From assembly GCF_012222965.1 (NCBI RefSeq), contig NZ_CP038241.1, forward strand, positions 1-64,000: a DNA stretch of 64,000 nucleotides. Direction: 5' to 3'. The translations under genes were made by a program, and so were the position numbers. Source of the stretch: Allofrancisella inopinata (GTDB lineage Bacteria > Pseudomonadota > Gammaproteobacteria > Francisellales > Francisellaceae). Positions 28,500-37,513 of this stretch are shown piece by piece (the first letter of the stretch is position 1; the number at the start of each line of letters is the position of its first letter). Under the pieces are notes generated by a model. It had not been told where the DNA came from. It searched no databases and worked only from the letters and a program-made list of their open reading frames with translations.

Positions 28500-29314
28500 A
28501 ACCTAAAGCATACAACAGTTTCGCAAAGATAAATCTATTTTTGCATGTGCTTAATAAGCGTGAAGATGGTTATCATAATTTACAAACTTGGTTTACTTTT
28601 GTAGATTTGAAAGATCAGCTAAAATTTAGTTTTAACAATTCAACTAACATAAATATAACAAGTGACGTTGCAATATCCGCAAGAGAAGATAATTTAATCT
28701 TTAAGGCAATTAAACTCTTTCAACAAACCTATGGTGTGCAACGTATTGGTGTTGATATTGATGTGGTTAAAAATATCCCAATGGGCGCAGGCCTAGGCGG
28801 TGGTAGTTCAAATGCAGCAACCACTCTTATGGCTATGCGTGATCACTATGTACCAGACCTTAAAAATTCTGAAATGATAAGTTTGGCGGTAAAGCTTGGT
28901 GCAGATGTGCCAATTTTTTTATATGGTCGTTCTGCGTGGGCAGAAGGGGTTGGTGAAGTATTATATCCAAAGGATTTTGATACTAAGTTTATACTGTTAG
29001 TTAAGCCAAATGTTCATATTAGTACAAAGGAGTTTTTTAGTAGTAAAAAACTTGTTAAAAGTTCTAAACTACTGTCAAAAGACTTAGAATTTGATAGTGA
29101 CATTATGGGGAACGTTTTTGAGAAAGTATTTTTTGCCAATTATCCAGAATTTGAGAGTTATCTTAAAAATTTAGACGTTAATTTTAGAATGACAGGAACA
29201 GGCTCATGTTTTTATTTATTCTCAGATGATAAGGCACGATTGCAGCAACTTGCAACAAAAATCAATAAACCTCTTGACAAGTGGCTAGTTAAGACATTAA
29301 ACTATGTCTACTAA
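28487..29314 (+). CDS. ispE: 4-diphosphocytidyl-2-C-methyl-D-erythritol kinase
   Basis: IspE phosphorylates CDP-methylerythritol in the MEP route to isoprenoids. The 275-aa GHMP kinase starts with [23 protein letters not shown] (quoted in part: [10 protein letters not shown] and EDGYH are diagnostic). It has the ATP-binding loop [17 protein letters not shown] and the C-terminal [11 protein letters not shown] motif. It overlaps lolB and precedes tRNA-Gln, the typical lolB-ispE-tRNA arrangement (prs often follows elsewhere but is absent here). Confidence 0.97.
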   Translation: MATIKPKAYNSFAKINLFLHVLNKREDGYHNLQTWFTFVDLKDQLKFSFNNSTNINITSDVAISAREDNLIFKAIKLFQQTYGVQRIGVDIDVVKNIPMGAGLGGGSSNAATTLMAMRDHYVPDLKNSEMISLAVKLGADVPIFLYGRSAWAEGVGEVLYPKDFDTKFILLVKPNVHISTKEFFSSKKLVKSSKLLSKDLEFDSDIMGNVFEKVFFANYPEFESYLKNLDVNFRMTGTGSCFYLFSDDKARLQQLATKINKPLDKWLVKTLNYVY

Positions 29315-29333
29315 CTTTTAGGTTAGCTTATGT

Positions 29334-29408
29334 TGGGCTATCGCCAAGCGGTAAGGCAACGGGTTTTGATCCCGTCATTCCCAGGTTCGAATCCTGGTAG
29401 CCCAGCCA
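29334..29408 (+). tRNA. tRNA-Gln (TTG anticodon)
   Basis: The 75-nt sequence folds as a cloverleaf. Acceptor TGGGCTA pairs with TAGCCCA, the anticodon arm CGGGT-TTTGATC-CCG has anticodon TTG, and the T-arm is CCAGGTTCGAATCCTGG. The CCA is encoded. It lies 19 bp after ispE and may be on the same transcript. Confidence 0.97.
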
Positions 29409-29512
29409 TAAAAATTCTTAATAAATTTCCGCTACAAATAATTTCTCTGATGTCTTGGTAAAATAATATATAATTAGATAATTATAGGATTGAACTAGTT
29501 AATATCAAAATT

Positions 29513-30418
29513 ATGGAACATTATCATATCGGTACCTTAGGTCAGAAATGGAGTGAGGTAGAAAAAAAACAGTGGTTAGCAGAACAAAAGATTAAGCGTT
29601 CTTACCATGAAGAAGTAGTTACTAAGATAAAAGAGCTAGTTAAAGACTTTGATATAGAAATATATGGCAAGTTAGAGTATTTAGTAGGTAAATATGACTT
29701 ATATGCTATAAAAACAAAAAACTGGGATAATTCAAAGCCATATGTGTTAGTAACTGGTGGGGTGCATGGTTATGAGACAAGTGGAGTCCAAGGAGCTATT
29801 AACTTCGCGCAAACAAGAGCTTTAGAGTATTCAAAATATTTTAATATCATAATTTTACCGTGTATTAGTCCATGGGGTTATGAGACTATCAATCGTTGGA
29901 ATCCAGATGCTGTAGATCCAAACCGTTCTTTTTATTTAGGTAGTGCTTCTCAAGAAGCTACTAACGCTATGGAGTATGTATTTTCTCTTGGTGTAGATAT
30001 ATCTATGCATATAGATTTACATGAGACTACAGATACCGATGATAGCGAGTTTAGACCAGCACTAGCTGCTAGAGATGCTATAGTGATTGAGAAATGGGGT
30101 ATAACAGATGGATTTTATCTAGTAGCGAACCAAAACAAATTAGAAAAAAGTTTTCAAGAGTACATAATATCTGCTGTAGCTAAGGTTACCCATCTAGCAA
30201 AAATTGACGAGAAAGGACAAATCTCTGGGGAAATAGCAGTTATTGATGGTTTAACACAATGTGATTCAGCAGGTTCAAAGCTTTGTATGTCATTTACTGA
30301 TGCTAAATATACAACCACAACAGAAGTTTACCCAGATAGTCCTAAAACTAATCCAGATGAATGTATACAAGCACAAGTTGAAGCTGTAGTTGCATCATTA
30401 GAGTATTTAAAATTGTAA
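29513..30418 (+). CDS. M14-family metallocarboxypeptidase-like protein
   Basis: This is a zinc carboxypeptidase-like hydrolase of peptidase family M14. The 301-aa protein shows the zinc motif HxxE (GGVHGYET, H85 and E88), the DPNRSF segment (R138), a third His in SMHIDLHET (H166 or H170) and a probable catalytic Glu in TTTTEVYP. No signal peptide is present, so it appears cytosolic. Substrate is not readable; related enzymes trim peptides or murein peptides. It stands alone between tRNA-Gln and the yggT gene, 26 bp before it. Confidence 0.85.
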   Translation: MEHYHIGTLGQKWSEVEKKQWLAEQKIKRSYHEEVVTKIKELVKDFDIEIYGKLEYLVGKYDLYAIKTKNWDNSKPYVLVTGGVHGYETSGVQGAINFAQTRALEYSKYFNIIILPCISPWGYETINRWNPDAVDPNRSFYLGSASQEATNAMEYVFSLGVDISMHIDLHETTDTDDSEFRPALAARDAIVIEKWGITDGFYLVANQNKLEKSFQEYIISAVAKVTHLAKIDEKGQISGEIAVIDGLTQCDSAGSKLCMSFTDAKYTTTTEVYPDSPKTNPDECIQAQVEAVVASLEYLKL

Positions 30419-30444
30419 AATGCAAGATTGGAGTTAACATTATA

Positions 30445-31008
30445 ATGCTAAGCGGAATTGTAAATGTCGCAGAATTTCTTATAAATATTGTTTTTGGTTT
30501 ATATGCTTTTATTCTCTTATTTAGATTTTTTTTACAGTGGGTGAAAGCTGATTTTCATAACCCTATCTGCCAGCTAGTCATGCGGGCTACAAATATTATT
30601 ATTCTTCCTATCAGAAAGCTTGTGCCTGGGTTTTTTGGTTTAGATTGGTCGTGTATTGTCGCTACGTATTTTGTTTTTATTGTACAGAATTTACTTTTAG
30701 CTTTACTAAAGGGTTTTGGTATAAGCTTAGTATTTGCAGTTGCTAAACCGGTTGTAGATATAGTGTTTGCTGTTATAAATATGTACGTTTATTTAATAAT
30801 AATAAGAGCTATAGCTAGTTGGTTTATCCATGGCGGATACAACCCTCTGTTTATAATAATATTTCAAGTTACAGAACCTTTACTAGCAATAGCAAGAAAA
30901 ATAATAAAGCCTAGATCAGGTTTTGACTTTTCGCCTGTTATTGTACTAGTAAGTCTATTTTGTATCCAAATTTTCTTGCAAAGTGTATTAATACAACTAT
31001 TTTCGTAA
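30445..31008 (+). CDS. YggT family membrane protein
   Basis: This 187-aa inner-membrane protein has the duplicated YggT layout. Two halves each carry two helices and the motif [FW]xxx..NP(L/I)...I...T.P.L.(P/A)IR(K): LFRFFLQWVKADFHNPICQ and later ASWFIHGGYNPLFIIIFQVTEPLLAIARKI (quoted in part, FHNPI and YNPLF being key). The family is linked to cell division and envelope homeostasis in other bacteria, and the role here is inferred. It is followed by the DUF167 gene after 5 bp, the same pair as yggT-yggU in E. coli. Confidence 0.88.
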   Translation: MLSGIVNVAEFLINIVFGLYAFILLFRFFLQWVKADFHNPICQLVMRATNIIILPIRKLVPGFFGLDWSCIVATYFVFIVQNLLLALLKGFGISLVFAVAKPVVDIVFAVINMYVYLIIIRAIASWFIHGGYNPLFIIIFQVTEPLLAIARKIIKPRSGFDFSPVIVLVSLFCIQIFLQSVLIQLFS

Positions 31009-31013
31009 GCTAG

Positions 31014-31268
31014 ATGTACAAAATATCTGTATATATCCAACCTAACTCCTCAAAATCTGAAATTTGTGGTGAACATAATGGTTCTTTAAAAATAAAAATA
31101 TCGTCCCCTGCTGTAGATGGTAAGGCAAATAAAGTTGTGATAGATTTTTTATCAAAGCATTTCAAGATTAAAAAGAAAGATATAGCTATAGTTAAAGGTA
31201 TAACATCTAGACACAAAATTATAGCTCTGAATATAGAGAAAATCCCTGAGCTGTTGGAAGTTTTTTAG
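31014..31268 (+). CDS. DUF167/YggU family protein
   Basis: This is an 84-aa small cytosolic protein of the UPF0235/YggU family. The typical motif is present: VYIQPNSSKSEICG at the start and the VDGKANKVVIDFLSKHFKI core that gives the family its signature. The biochemical role is unknown. It is coupled to the yggT gene, and its last codons overlap the end of the convergent GNAT gene by 4 bp. Confidence 0.88.
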   Translation: MYKISVYIQPNSSKSEICGEHNGSLKIKISSPAVDGKANKVVIDFLSKHFKIKKKDIAIVKGITSRHKIIALNIEKIPELLEVF

Positions 31269-31687
31269 TTTCTTCTTAGAACCATTCTATAAGCTGAATC
31301 ATCATCTTGATAGTAGTTTGGAATAGTTTTGTAAATAGTAAAATTTAGTTTTTCATAAAGAGCTATAGCATTTGAATTATTTACATTTACTTCAAGATAT
31401 ATATTTTTTGTTGAATTAGTTATCAGATAGTTAAGTAAACTTTTTCCAATACCCTTACCTTGGAATTTTTCATTTACAGCTAGAGAGTATATTCTTATAC
31501 TTTTTTTGTATTCAAAGCAAAGTATATAGCCAGCTAACTGATCATTTACCTTAGCAACAAAAAATAGTTTCTGTTTTTCTATATTGTATTTAAATTGTCT
31601 TTTAGATATTTGATCACTATTAAAAAGAGAATTTTCTAATTCTATAAGCGATTTTAAATCATTTAAGCTAGCTTTATAAATTTGCAT
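31265..31687 (-). CDS. GNAT N-acetyltransferase (RimI-like)
   Basis: This is an acetyl-CoA-dependent N-acetyltransferase of 140 aa. The acetyl-CoA loop is FQGKGIGKSLLNYL and the C-terminal strand is ALYEKLNFTIYKTIPNYY. Both are as in RimI-type protein alanine acetyltransferases, and the YRMVL end also fits. It overlaps the preceding RimK-like gene by 14 bp, so both are made from one mRNA. Together they look like a protein- or peptide-modifying pair, but the substrate is inferred only. Confidence 0.82.
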   Translation of the reverse strand: MQIYKASLNDLKSLIELENSLFNSDQISKRQFKYNIEKQKLFFVAKVNDQLAGYILCFEYKKSIRIYSLAVNEKFQGKGIGKSLLNYLITNSTKNIYLEVNVNNSNAIALYEKLNFTIYKTIPNYYQDDDSAYRMVLRRN

Positions 31688-33146
31688 AAGGTAATTTCTT
31701 ATAGTTCATCCTATTTAGGAATTCTAACATTATAGTCGAATAAAGTTGCTCACCAATATAAGCATCCTCTATATCAGAATCAATAGATGGATTATCGTTA
31801 ATTTCTATAACGATAGGTTTACCATTGACTACTTTGATATCTATACCATATAAACTGTTACCAATAGTTTTTGCAGCTTTAATAGCGGTTTTTATTATAG
31901 ATTTTTCAACTTGATGTATAGCAAAAGCTTCTGAACTACCATGCTGAGTAGACTTTTTACTGTGATTAGTTATTTGCCAGTGTCCTTTTGCCATATAATA
32001 CTTACAAGCATAAATAGGCTTACTATTTAGTATTCCTATACGCCAATCAAACTCTGTATAATAATATTTCTGAGCAATAATTATAGAAGATTGTTGAAAC
32101 ATATTTTCTAAAGTTTCCTGTAATTCTTCAATAGTTGAAGCTTTATTTACACCTTTTGAGAATGATCCATCTGGGATTTTAAGTACTATTGGCAGGCTTA
32201 GCTCAGCAACCAATTCTTCTAAAGGTAAAAGATTATCTTTAAAAATTAATCGGGCTTCAGGAGTTGGTATTTTATTTTTGACTAGTAAATTATGTAGATA
32301 AACTTTGTTTGTACAACAAATTATGGATTTTGTATCATCTATAACAACTAGGTTATTATCTTCAGCTTTTTTAGCGAATCTATAACTATAGTGATTAATA
32401 GAAGTTGTTGTTCTAATAAATAAACCATCATACTCAAGTAACTTCATATAATCATCTTGAGTAATCATATCTACATATATTCCTAACTGGTTAGCAGCTC
32501 TTTTGAAGTTTTTTAACGCTTTAGGATCACTAGGTGGAAGAACTTCATCAGGGTCATGTAAAATAGCAAGGTCATATTGATAAGTTTTTTTATTTTTCTT
32601 TTTACGCCAAACTTTAGTACTAAAATTATTTAATGCTTCAGCAAACATACTCTGTTCTTGGTCACTTAATGAGCTTATATTGGCTATTTCTAGGTTCTTA
32701 AAGTGCCAAAGAGAATTTTCTTTTTCTAGCTTTATTGACAATAACGGAGCCGGGTACATTTCAAATATTTTTTTAGCTATTTTTTCAAACCCTTTTATGT
32801 TCGTGGTTCCAAAAAAGATCATAATATCCAAGATATTGTTTTTAGTAATATGGTTAAGAGCATTATGGTTTATTTTTAGAGCAAGTTCAGCAAGGTGTAT
32901 TTCTTCAAAATGTTTTATGTTGTTAAGAGTTGTTACATTGGGGATTATTGTATCATTGTTAGCTTTGGCTAATAGGCAAGCATAATACCCTTGTTCTAAG
33001 TAAGCCATTTTTTCTGATAGATTGATTATATAGCTTGGCTTTTGACTTATGTTTTGTAGATATTTATCTATAGTTATTAAATTTTCTGTTGGATAGTAAG
33101 GTGACCAAGCCTTCTCATGATCAATGAGTATTTTTAAAGATTTCAT
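31674..33146 (-). CDS. RimK-like ATP-grasp ligase with N-terminal RLAN-type domain
   Basis: This is an ATP-dependent carboxylate-amine/thiol ligase of the RimK family, 490 aa. The first 200 aa match the style of the domain found before RimK-like ATP-grasp domains (RLAN). It includes a conserved SYYPTENLITIDKYL-like start (here SPYYPTENLITID). The ATP-grasp region (about 260-480) ends with the metal-binding VIEINDNPSIDSDIED. Such proteins are often paired with an acetyltransferase, as here. The real product (an amino-acid conjugate or peptide tail) is unknown. The immediate upstream neighbour is the IS3 element, starting 46 bp away. Confidence 0.85.
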   Translation of the reverse strand: MKSLKILIDHEKAWSPYYPTENLITIDKYLQNISQKPSYIINLSEKMAYLEQGYYACLLAKANNDTIIPNVTTLNNIKHFEEIHLAELALKINHNALNHITKNNILDIMIFFGTTNIKGFEKIAKKIFEMYPAPLLSIKLEKENSLWHFKNLEIANISSLSDQEQSMFAEALNNFSTKVWRKKKNKKTYQYDLAILHDPDEVLPPSDPKALKNFKRAANQLGIYVDMITQDDYMKLLEYDGLFIRTTTSINHYSYRFAKKAEDNNLVVIDDTKSIICCTNKVYLHNLLVKNKIPTPEARLIFKDNLLPLEELVAELSLPIVLKIPDGSFSKGVNKASTIEELQETLENMFQQSSIIIAQKYYYTEFDWRIGILNSKPIYACKYYMAKGHWQITNHSKKSTQHGSSEAFAIHQVEKSIIKTAIKAAKTIGNSLYGIDIKVVNGKPIVIEINDNPSIDSDIEDAYIGEQLYSTIMLEFLNRMNYKKLPYANL

Positions 33147-33196
33147 ATTGTTCTTAACTGTTAAATGGACTAAAAAGGATTAATTATTATCCTGAT

Positions 33197-34051
33197 CTAC
33201 CCCGTCAATTTGGGACAGTTTACCTTTTTATTTTCCATTATATATTCAAACTGATTTGGAGTCATATAATTTATTGTAGAATGTTTCCTTTTTGTATTAT
33301 AGTAAGCCTCAATATACTCAAATATAGATAGCTTAGCTTCTTCTCTAGTTTTATAGTTTTCATCATGAACTAACTCAACTTTTAAAGTACCAAAGAAACT
33401 CTCACAAGCAGCATTATCATAACAACATCCTTTAGAACTCATACTTGATAATAGCCAGTTATTTTTAATAACATCCTGATACTGTTTACTACAATATTGT
33501 GACCCTTTGTCAGAATGTATAATAACACCACTAGGAAAATTTCTTCTAAATAATGCCATATTTAAAGCACTACAGATTAAGTCTGCTTTCATTCTAGAAT
33601 CCATTGCCCAACCTAAAACTGCCCTTGAGAATAAATCTATAATCACAAAAAGATACAGCCATCCTTCTTGTGTAGGTATGTAAGTTATATCTGTAACCCA
33701 CCTATGGTTCATAGACAACGCTGTGAAGTTCTGTTCTAATAAGTTCTCAGAAACATGTTTGTTATGGTTAGAGTCTGTCATTGCTTTATGTTTACGAGCA
33801 GCTTTTGCCTGCAAATCAAGTAATTTCATACGTTTAGATACTCTAGGTTGAGTAACTTTCCAACCCATATCTTTAAGTTGTTTGTATATCCTAACACTCC
33901 CATATCTAGATTTATGTTCGTTAAATATAGCAGTAATAGCATTATCTAGCTCAGCATCATTAGATTGTCTTTTACCTATAGGCTCATGTATCCATCTGTA
34001 ATATGAGGATGTACTTACATTCAAATATTTACATAATGTTGTTACTGGCAT
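33197..34051 (-). CDS. IS3-family transposase OrfB
   Basis: This is the catalytic half of an IS3 transposase, 284 aa from the ATG at 34051. An HTH_21-like region (RYGSVRIYKQLKDMGWKV) is followed by the rve/DDE core: WVTDITYIPT (first D), VIIHSDKGSQYCS (second D) and CESFFGTLKVELV (Glu). The reading frame is open further upstream (ARTVRYAFIKEH) and overlaps the orfA end. An A_AAA_AAG heptamer at 34117-34123 (minus strand) is a typical -1 frameshift site for making OrfAB. With orfA interrupted, the fusion transposase can no longer be made from this copy. Confidence 0.93.
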   Translation of the reverse strand: MPVTTLCKYLNVSTSSYYRWIHEPIGKRQSNDAELDNAITAIFNEHKSRYGSVRIYKQLKDMGWKVTQPRVSKRMKLLDLQAKAARKHKAMTDSNHNKHVSENLLEQNFTALSMNHRWVTDITYIPTQEGWLYLFVIIDLFSRAVLGWAMDSRMKADLICSALNMALFRRNFPSGVIIHSDKGSQYCSKQYQDVIKNNWLLSSMSSKGCCYDNAACESFFGTLKVELVHDENYKTREEAKLSIFEYIEAYYNTKRKHSTINYMTPNQFEYIMENKKVNCPKLTG

Positions 34052-34154
34052 GACTTTGCAATGCTCCTTAATAAAAGCGTACCTTACAGTCCTTGCTTTG
34101 CAAAGTACGCTGCTGCCTTTTTTAGTATTTCACGCTCTGTTTCTACTTGTTTAA

Positions 34155-35349
34155 CTGGAGTTACGGACTTTTGGGAAAAAGTTAAAGCGAAAAAGTTTTC
34201 TATGTGTTAATTTATAATTACATCAACTATGTTATGTTCTAAAAATGAAACAACGTGAATTAGCCAATCTATATACTGAATATTTATTATGTCAAAACTC
34301 CCAAGCAAGTGCGACAATGTGTTCAAGTATGTTAGATGAACTAGTAAAGCATGATAGTTTTTCTCGGATGTTAAAAGTTGGTAGTTATGAAAGTAAATAT
34401 GTCTGGTTAAAAGGTAAAAGTATTTTAAACGCCTACAAAGATAAGCCAAAGATATTATCTATAGACAATACAATAAGTCCTAAATCTGATAGTATGGTCA
34501 ATGAGGTAGTAAACTGGTTTTATGATCATTCTGTAGGTAGAGCAGTTAAAGGCATCAATCTTATTAGTGCTTTAATCCACGTTGGAGATGCTAATATTCC
34601 TGTAGGCTTTGAAGTACAAACTAAGGAAAACTTTGTAGTAGAAAAAGATAAAGCAGGTATGGAGCGCTTAAAGCGTAAAGCACGCTACACAATTAATGAA
34701 CTGGCAAGAAAACTGATATTGAAAATTATTAAGAATTTCTCTAGTTTTGATTATATAGTAGCTGATAGATATTTTGCTTCTAAAACTAATTTGAAATTCT
34801 TTAACAAACATAAACTCTCGTATGTAATAGGTATAGCAAATAATCGTTTAGTTGCTAAGAGTAAAGCTAATGCTCTTGCTGGTAACTACTGTAGGTTAGA
34901 TGAATTAGGATTGCTAGAAAATGAGGCTATGAAAATTTATTTAAAAGATATAAAATATAGTCTTGTGGTTACTCGCCAAGTCTTCAAAAACGGGGACAAT
35001 TCAACAGGTGAGATTTATTTAATTACTAATGATCTAAACCTAGAGAGTAACCACATAGAAGATATCTATCAAAAAAGATGGAATATAGAAGTTTATCATC
35101 GAAGTATAAAACAAAACGCTAGTCTTGCTAAATCACCTACATCTGTAATTACTACTCAGCTTAACCATATAGGTTTATCTATAGGTGCATTTATTGAACT
35201 TGAAAAACTAAAACTTGCTTCAAATAAAAATCACTATGCGTTGAAAAGGAAAATGTTAATCGCCGCCAATCAAGCGAGTCATAGGGAAATTATAAAAATG
35301 AAAAAAATACTCAAAATGACTGCTTAAATTTAAAAGTCCGTAACTCCAG
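34155..35349 (+). mobile_element. IS4/IS701-like element A (1195 bp), intact
   Basis: It has 18-bp inverted ends (CTGGAGTTACGGACTTTT left; its complement at the right end) and an 8-bp target duplication TTGTTTAA (34147-34154 and 35350-35357). It carries one transposase gene. It sits inside the IS3 orfA, so it arrived later than the IS3. A mutated fragment of the same element lies at 61560-62032. Confidence 0.92.
34245..35327 (+). CDS. DDE transposase of IS element A
   Basis: This 360-aa DDE transposase has a probable catalytic D in LSIDNTISPK, D in FDYIVADRYFA and E in YQKRWNIEVYHRSIKQN. The last segment has the Y-R-x-E spacing of IS4-type enzymes. The family looks IS4/IS701-like, and I do not know the ISfinder name. 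It shares its plan with the IS B transposase (VKGIN, D[RS]x[FY], IEVYH[RK]SIKQN[AT]SL) but is clearly a separate lineage. The frame is intact, so the element may be active. Confidence 0.88.
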   Translation: MKQRELANLYTEYLLCQNSQASATMCSSMLDELVKHDSFSRMLKVGSYESKYVWLKGKSILNAYKDKPKILSIDNTISPKSDSMVNEVVNWFYDHSVGRAVKGINLISALIHVGDANIPVGFEVQTKENFVVEKDKAGMERLKRKARYTINELARKLILKIIKNFSSFDYIVADRYFASKTNLKFFNKHKLSYVIGIANNRLVAKSKANALAGNYCRLDELGLLENEAMKIYLKDIKYSLVVTRQVFKNGDNSTGEIYLITNDLNLESNHIEDIYQKRWNIEVYHRSIKQNASLAKSPTSVITTQLNHIGLSIGAFIELEKLKLASNKNHYALKRKMLIAANQASHREIIKMKKILKMTA

Positions 35350-35712
35350 TTGTTTAAGCTTTTTCTTTAAATCAGCATTTTCAGAAGATAATTGCTGATA
35401 CTGCGTTTTATAATCTATCTTTATCTCTTTAGGAGGATTCGACATAGCTTTGGATATCCAGTTGCAAATGGTTTTATATTTAACTCCTAAATTATCTGCT
35501 ATTTCTCGCCTATTTGTATCTGGTTGTAAACATAATTTAACAGCATTATCTTTAAATTCTTTTGTATATCTTTGATACTTCATCTTGTCTCCTTTTCTTA
35601 ACACTTAAGTGTCCCAAATAGGAGGGTATGATCATCCACCTTTTTTTTAAAAATACAATACAAATTAAAACGTTAAATCGTATAGTGTAAGTTTTGTCTA
35701 TGTAATTGTTAA

Positions 35713-36690
35713 TTATTTAGAAATACTCCTAGGATCTAATATAGATCTAAAAACAGTTTTTCCTATTTCCTTGTTTTTAATAAAATAACTGGATATCTCG
35801 TTGGTTTCTGTCATACCAATATTCTTACAATAAATTCTAGAAGTTTGTTGAGTAAGTTTGGTCGCATTATAATAGAAAGGTACTTTATGAGAATGTGACG
35901 TTTCTTTTTGATTTAACTCTATACAGTTATTATATTTATGGTTATTAATCATAAAGGCTTTTAATTTATTAATCTTAGTATTTTCATTTGGAGAAAGTAT
36001 ATTTGCTAAAACTAAAGTTTTGGATTTTAGATATTCATTTTGATCTAAAACCTCATCATTAAGTTTCTTTAGGTATGAATAAATACCTGATTTTTTAATA
36101 GCATATACTTCCTCTAGCTTATTAACTCCTTGAATCAATTTATAAATGCAAGATTTAGTATTTTTATCACAACTTACTTTTGTAAAAGTAACACTATATT
36201 TATATATATCATACTTATCTTTACTATCTTGTTTAGAATGTTTTTCATAATTACGGTATTTGTAATTTATGTTATTAAAAATAGGTAAATATTCGCTAGC
36301 ATCAATTGCTAATTTATCATTTGTACTGTCAAATTCTTTATAACTAATTAGCTTATTCTTTTTAAAGAATTCTATACTTTTGATCATCCCATCTTTATCG
36401 AATAGTGTAGATTCACCATTCTTTAAGCCATCTATTTGGTAGTAGGAATAGCGTTTTTTACCATTATCATACCATCCATTGGCTACACCTGTTGGTTTAC
36501 CTTTTTTAAAGCTTATCTCACTTTTTATTTTACCGTTTTCAAAATAGGATGATACCTTTCCTGTATATGGTTCTGCAGGATTATTTTTTTGGTAAATAAG
36601 ACCATCTTTGACTTCTGTATTTTTAATTGGTATTGCATAAAAACTAGTAAAGCTAAAAATCCCAGTAAATAGCAGTAACCTTCTCTTCAT
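35713..36690 (-). CDS. Exported MORN-repeat (YwqK-like) protein
   Basis: This 325-aa protein has a Sec signal peptide (MKRRLLLFTGIFSFTSFYA) from the ATG at 36690. The frame also opens at a GTG at 36702. Residues about 30-110 contain MORN_2-type repeats (YTGKVSSYFENGKIKSEISF, GVANGWYDNGKKRYSYY, GESTLFDKDGMIKSIEFF; 20 residues or fewer each). The remaining 200 aa are Lys/Asn-rich with paired Cys (SCDKNTKSC; YNNCIEL; RIYCKN) and match no family I recognise. YwqK-type proteins are often listed as antitoxins, but I see no toxin partner here. It is the cargo between the split IS3 and the IS30 remnant. Confidence 0.78.
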   Translation of the reverse strand: MKRRLLLFTGIFSFTSFYAIPIKNTEVKDGLIYQKNNPAEPYTGKVSSYFENGKIKSEISFKKGKPTGVANGWYDNGKKRYSYYQIDGLKNGESTLFDKDGMIKSIEFFKKNKLISYKEFDSTNDKLAIDASEYLPIFNNINYKYRNYEKHSKQDSKDKYDIYKYSVTFTKVSCDKNTKSCIYKLIQGVNKLEEVYAIKKSGIYSYLKKLNDEVLDQNEYLKSKTLVLANILSPNENTKINKLKAFMINNHKYNNCIELNQKETSHSHKVPFYYNATKLTQQTSRIYCKNIGMTETNEISSYFIKNKEIGKTVFRSILDPRSISK

Positions 36691-37513
36691 GTTAATTCTC
36701 ACATAAGTTTTTCAATATAGTAAATGCCAGATTCTAAACCGAAGCGCGACACATATTTAAACCTTGTTCAAACACCTGATTCGGAGTTAGCCATTGATGT
36801 CGTTTTCTAGGTCTATTATTTATTAGATTAACATATCTTTGTAAATCTTCATCACTTACTGTATCAAAATCAGTCCCTTTTGGAATGAACTGTCTTAGTA
36901 ATCCATTAGTGCTTTCATTAGTTCCTTTTTGCCAAAATGCATATGCTCTAGCGAAATATACTGTCATACCAGTACCTTCTAAAACGGATTGTGAACACTT
37001 ATTAGGCAGTTTTGTTGCTATAAGTTTACCACTCTTTCTCTCAACATTAGCTGGGCGTTCATCAATCATTCTCCTATTAAGTATCTGGTGTTTAGACTTC
37101 CTATCCTTTATATGTTTCTTACCCTTTCTACGGAAGAATAGTTTTACTAAGTGTGGTTTGTTCTTATATATATATGTATTGATAAATTGTCTCATGGCAA
37201 AGTGTTTCCTTTGCTTCTGTTTTCCACATATTAGCTACTTGCTCAGGTGACCAGTATTCTTTAACTTTCTCAAATATATATTTTTCTAAAATACTATTTG
37301 GTAAAATTCTTCTAGTTTTAGAGCTGTTTAGACGCCTAGATTTTATTAGCTTATAGGCAACATTGGCACTGTAGCCACGTTTTCCTACATTGTTTGAAAT
37401 ACATCTATAAATGGCGCTTTTATTTCTAGAGAGCTTAATAGCTATTATCTCTGCAATTGTATACTTTTCATTTAACAATGTTTCTATCTTTACTAATTCT
37501 TCGTAACTTAAAT

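Larger units (their letters stand above)
34084..35583 (-). pseudogene. IS3-family OrfA, interrupted
   Basis: The N-terminal part (35583 down to about 35350; MKYQRYTKEFKDNAVKL) has the HTH helix of IS3 OrfA proteins, with a Leu-rich coiled coil after it. Translation then runs into the inserted element. The last 20 or so codons (KQVETEREILKKAAAYFAKQ) lie beyond it at 34154-34084. Removing the insert and one copy of the TTGTTTAA duplication restores the frame. Confidence 0.85.
33193..35634 (-). mobile_element. IS3-family element split by another IS
   Basis: The ends are imperfect inverted repeats: left TGATCTACCCCGTC...ATTTGGGACA and right, read inward on the minus strand, TGATCATACCCTCC...ATTTGGGACA. 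A 3-bp duplication TCC (33190-33192 and 35635-35637) flanks the element. Two genes, orfA and orfB, run on the minus strand, and a 1195-bp IS4-like element has been inserted inside orfA. Without the insert the element would be about 1240 bp. Confidence 0.9.
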
